7,481 nucleotides of DNA from an uncultured Clostridia bacterium. GTDB lineage: Bacteria > Bacillota > Clostridia > TANB77 > CAG-508. Shown here one piece after another: positions 6,506-7,481 of the stretch. The stretch spans positions 1 to 7,481 of the forward strand of contig CAJUSU010000040.1 of the NCBI GenBank assembly GCA_910589185.1, given 5' to 3'. The notes beneath the pieces were generated by a model. It was not told the origin of the DNA and ran no database searches. It worked only from the letters and a program-made list of their open reading frames with translations. Positions within the stretch are counted from its first letter, which is position 1. Every line of letters begins with the position of its first letter. The position numbers and the translations under genes are program-made.

Positions 6506-7481
6506 ACAGAATAAACATTGCATGAGCCCAGCCAAGTCCGTTTGCCCAATTTGGTTGCATAATGTCATTGCTTACTTGTTCTGCTAAGAAACCATGTTGA
6601 TTAGCAGTATTTACTATAAATTCAAGGCATTCTTTTGCTTTTGTCTTTTCTCCTGCCTTTTGATAATACATTCCCATCCATGCGGTAGAAATTGGCCATG
6701 GGCTATTTCCTCCGCGATAGTGATCTTGTTCAAATCTTAAATAACCTCCTGTATAAGTTCTTAAGGTCATATTGATTCTTTCTACTGTATTTAATACCTT
6801 TTTCTCTTTTGGTGAGAATATTTCAAAAGGTACTACAATTCCTAATTCACTAATATCTGTGCGATTATCGTTTTGATTTCTTAAAAAGGTCTTGGTCTGT
6901 TCATCATATAAATTGGTCAAAATGAAGTTTTTTATTTCTTCTTGGTATTTGACCATTCTTGCTTCTAGCTTATTCATTGCTTCTACTTTTAGTCTGTTAT
7001 TCGTTTCAAATACTGGTCTTAGTATTTCATTCATTTCTTTCATTGATTGAAATGCTGCATAAATGGCTGATAGGGAATATAGATGAACTCCCTCATTCAT
7101 TTCCCATAAATCATAGCTTAAAGGTAATTTGTTTCTTTCTTCTGTGTGATAAGTCGCTTCTATTTCATTTTTTACGATATCAGATTCATCATGTGTGCCT
7201 AAAACATTATCCATATATGTGCATAAAAATTTGCCTGCATTTTCACACATTTTATAGGTGTCTTTTAGGAACTTAGCGTCCTTTGTTACTTTGTAATGCT
7301 CATAAATCCCAAAAATGACACTTGCTGTTTCATCGATTTGATATCCCCAACAAGGTGCTAATCTTCCATCTGTATAAAATCTTTGCTCCCACATTCCATT
7401 TTTGCTTTGGGTATCTTTGCAAAAACTTTTGTAGAATTTATCTGTTTCTTTCGTCATTTTTACCTTGTCCAATGCTCGTGT
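6486..7481 (-). CDS. GH15 family glucoamylase-like glycoside hydrolase, 5'-truncated by the window edge
   Basis: Family members release glucose from the ends of starch or related alpha-glucans, by inversion. The frame is open to the right edge, so the TTG at 7472 is internal; only the C-terminal half of a typical ~650-residue protein is visible. Numbered from that TTG: WEQRFYTDGRLAPCWGYQIDET at 28-49 is the family block preceding the catalytic helices. YDLWE at 120-124 carries the probable general acid E124. LAEQV at 296-300 carries the probable base E298, and GLGWAHAMFIL (312-322) is the family's C-terminal motif. The last residues (LSDWGC) and the TAA stop are encoded by the repeat element at 6410-6505, so the native end has been replaced. 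Both catalytic regions remain, so activity is likely. The exact substrate is not readable from the sequence. Confidence 0.85.
   Translation of the reverse strand, partial: TRALDKVKMTKETDKFYKSFCKDTQSKNGMWEQRFYTDGRLAPCWGYQIDETASVIFGIYEHYKVTKDAKFLKDTYKMCENAGKFLCTYMDNVLGTHDESDIVKNEIEATYHTEERNKLPLSYDLWEMNEGVHLYSLSAIYAAFQSMKEMNEILRPVFETNNRLKVEAMNKLEARMVKYQEEIKNFILTNLYDEQTKTFLRNQNDNRTDISELGIVVPFEIFSPKEKKVLNTVERINMTLRTYTGGYLRFEQDHYRGGNSPWPISTAWMGMYYQKAGEKTKAKECLEFIVNTANQHGFLAEQVSNDIMQPNWANGLGWAHAMFILLSDWGC

Noticed and set aside
7470..7472. TTG at 7472 as the start of the GH15 gene
   Set aside because: The frame is open to the right edge, there is no ribosome binding site, and the visible part covers only the C-terminal half of the family.

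Overview
The window is AT-rich, with AAGGAGG-type ribosome binding sites, standard stop codons and MutS2, RadA and DisA proteins of Firmicutes type. It most likely comes from an anaerobic Clostridia-like bacterium; I cannot place it more precisely. No novel multi-gene system is apparent. The interest lies in housekeeping genes that carry specific lesions and in a small mobile-element family that has altered gene ends.

Layout. At the left edge, on the + strand, is the 3' three quarters of mutS2 (to 1703), followed by a strong hairpin terminator (1712-1745) that also serves the convergent gene. On the - strand, read from right to left, are: the 3' half of a GH15 glucoamylase-like gene, running off the right edge; a 96-base inverted-repeat element (6410-6505); a small membrane-anchored protein of unknown function with its own promoter and terminator; a degenerate Y1/HUH (REP-associated, IS200-like) transposase; radA; disA; and a membrane-anchored cyclophilin. 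The cyclophilin has a perfect consensus sigma-A promoter inside the last codons of disA.

How the parts relate. The conserved radA-disA pair is damaged in both genes. radA is split by a one-base frameshift between its zinc finger and its ATPase core. disA has lost about 55 residues of its diadenylate cyclase domain in frame, including the catalytic DGA motif, while keeping the RHR motif and the DNA-binding tail. The transposase remnant ends directly at the radA ribosome binding site, so the gene pair has probably been cut off from its original promoter. The transposase itself has lost about 35 codons just after its start. The 31-base inverted-repeat end next to the transposase shares both of its halves with the 96-base element beside the GH15 gene. 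That second element looks like a non-autonomous REP/MITE-type relative, and it supplies the last residues and stop codon of the GH15 protein.

Limits. Family assignments rest on recalled family sequences, not on a search. The single-base radA frameshift could be a sequencing or assembly error. The disA and transposase deletions are harder to explain that way, but should be checked on reads.
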